Assembly: GCA_009733715.1 (NCBI GenBank)
Contig: WMKJ01000057.1
Location: 1 to 64,000 of the forward strand
DNA length: 64,000 bases
Reading direction: 5' to 3'
DNA from: Herpomyces periplanetae
Taxonomy: Eukaryota > Ascomycota > Laboulbeniomycetes > Herpomycetales > Herpomycetaceae
Made by a program: the position numbers and the translations under genes. Positions 62,937-64,000 of this stretch are shown here, in pieces; the first letter of the stretch is position 1, and the number at the start of each line of letters is the position of its first letter. Under the pieces are notes generated by a model. It was given only the letters and a program-made list of their open reading frames with translations, was not told the DNA's origin and did no database searches.

Positions 62937-64000
62937 ATGAAAACCATTTACTCGCGGTGGCATTTTCTTAACCATCGCTTACTCCAATTTTCTATTCTAC
63001 TCCTGCAAACTTTTCCATTCGCTCACGGCTTTTACTTACCAGGCGTTGCGCCTACTTCATATTCATGGGAAGATCGAGTGCCTCTGCACGTTAACCATCT
63101 AACCCCTGCTGAATCCGATTACGATTCTCAAGTTCACTCAGCTTTTTCCCTAGAATATTACCGTAACGACTTCCACTTTTGTCGTCCAAAGGATGGCCCA
63201 AAATACGAGTCAGAATCTCTAGGCAGCATCTTATTCGGGGATCGCATTCAAACATCCCCTTACGACATTCGTTTAGGTATTAATGAAACGTGTAAAGCTG
63301 CCTGTGGACCACAGTTCTTTTCAGCTGATGATGGAAAGTTTGTCAACGCTCATATTATCCAGGATTACAACGTTAATTGGTTTGTGGATGGCTTACCTGC
63401 CGGGCAATTCAAACAAGATACTGCCACGGGTGAGGTTTACGAGAGTCCTGGCTTTCCTCTTGGCTCTCTCTATGATGGAATGCCAGTACTGAACAACCAT
63501 CATGACATTTTGATTGACTACCATGAATATTCACCCGGCAAGTATCGTGTTGTTGGTGTAACGGTTTTGGCAGAATCCTCTTCCAGTACCAGGGCTTCAG
63601 AAGATGGCAAGGGTGCCGAATGCAACTCAGATTTACCCATGATCTTATCCGAGAGCAATTCAACTGAAGTGCTCTACACGTACAGCGTCTATTGGTATTC
63701 GTCACCCACCTCATTTGCTACTCGATGGGATAGATATTTGAACGTTTACGACCCCCGTATACACTGGTTCTCCTTGGTTAATTCTACGGTTATCGTCATC
63801 GTATTAGTTGGAATGGTCTCGACAATTTTACTACGAACATTGCGTAAAGATATTGCAAGATACAATCGATTGGATGACTTTATGTTTGACGATTTTTCTA
63901 GTAATGGGGTAATTGATGATGGCGTGCAAGAAGATTCCGGTTGGAAACTTGTGCACGGTGACATATTTCGTCCTCCAAAAGCTTCCATAATTTTAAGCGC
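62937..64000 (+). CDS. TM9SF/EMP70 nonaspanin, 3'-partial
   Basis: This is the start of a nine-transmembrane endomembrane protein (EMP70 family), acting in Golgi-endosome sorting and adhesion. The frame opens at the ATG at 62937 and runs off the window after 354 residues. A signal sequence (LLQFSILLLQTFPFAHG) is followed by the conserved start of the mature protein (FYLPGVAPTSY). The large luminal domain contains EYYRNDFHFCRP, GDRIQTSPYDIRLG and VNWFVDGLPAG, and ends with SVYWYSSPTSFATRWDRYL. The first membrane span is WFSLVNSTVIVIVLVGMVST, followed by the cytosolic LRKDIARYN and GWKLVHGDIFRPP motifs. The remaining eight spans should lie beyond the window. Confidence 0.94.
   Translation, partial: MKTIYSRWHFLNHRLLQFSILLLQTFPFAHGFYLPGVAPTSYSWEDRVPLHVNHLTPAESDYDSQVHSAFSLEYYRNDFHFCRPKDGPKYESESLGSILFGDRIQTSPYDIRLGINETCKAACGPQFFSADDGKFVNAHIIQDYNVNWFVDGLPAGQFKQDTATGEVYESPGFPLGSLYDGMPVLNNHHDILIDYHEYSPGKYRVVGVTVLAESSSSTRASEDGKGAECNSDLPMILSESNSTEVLYTYSVYWYSSPTSFATRWDRYLNVYDPRIHWFSLVNSTVIVIVLVGMVSTILLRTLRKDIARYNRLDDFMFDDFSSNGVIDDGVQEDSGWKLVHGDIFRPPKASIILS

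Overview
This window is nuclear DNA from a fungus that is not a budding yeast of the Saccharomyces type. It is AT-rich and gene-dense, with about 22 recognisable protein genes. Introns are short (about 55-160 bp), with GT-AG ends, CTAAC/TACTAA-like branch points and some very small exons. The gene set (UBR1, a SAS2-like MYST acetyltransferase, AVO2-like, FPR3/4-like, VPS74, DBP3, JHD1-like, SNF5/SFH1, a GBP2-like protein) is fungal. eIF3d, the exon-junction partner PYM, SF3B6 and a nuclear complex I subunit (NDUFS8) argue against S. cerevisiae relatives. The phylum cannot be fixed from the sequence alone. I see no transposon, viral copy, tRNA, rRNA or CRISPR array.

Layout. 1-8970: UBR1 (5' end outside the window), a SAS2-like acetyltransferase and, on the minus strand, a two-exon secreted protein carrying a 66-bp minisatellite. 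8971-11311: a long stretch without a recognisable gene. 11312-18219: an NDR-type kinase, PYM (minus) and SURF6/RRP14 (plus), the last two sharing a divergent promoter with three CACGTG motifs. 18309-20272: NDUFS8 (minus) and mitochondrial acyl carrier protein (plus), head to head, both linked to respiratory complex I. 20521-24905: an AVO2-like ankyrin protein and REV1, with stop codons 3 nt apart. 26159-29205: an FPR3/4-like nuclear FKBP and five-exon SF3B6. 31093-35094: a PHD-JmjC histone demethylase behind a long pyrimidine-rich leader. 36206-44386: a small orphan gene, DBP3, VPS74, PHB2 and SNF5. 44387-48252: mostly gene-free. 48253-54072: a large patatin-like lipase and a NYN-domain protein, tail to tail. 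54073-56560: purine-rich, gene-free. 56561-62082: a nine-exon GBP2-like SR/RRM protein and eIF3d. 62937-64000: the start of a TM9SF/EMP70 gene, cut by the window end.

Themes. The genes are mostly housekeeping: chromatin (SAS2, JHD1, SNF5, FPR3/4), ribosome biogenesis and translation (SURF6, DBP3, eIF3d, PYM), splicing and mRNA export (SF3B6, GBP2-like), mitochondria (NDUFS8, ACP, PHB2), Golgi and endomembrane (VPS74, TM9SF) and genome maintenance (REV1). The less ordinary signals concern gene architecture: 8-, 18- and 24-nt internal exons, a GC-AG intron in a spliceosome gene, recurrent GTTCG donors, a hairpin between branch point and 3' splice site, and kilobase-scale pyrimidine-rich leaders. 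I found no clearly new multi-gene system. Exon coordinates were worked out by hand from reading frame, splice signals and remembered family conservation, and have not been checked against transcripts.
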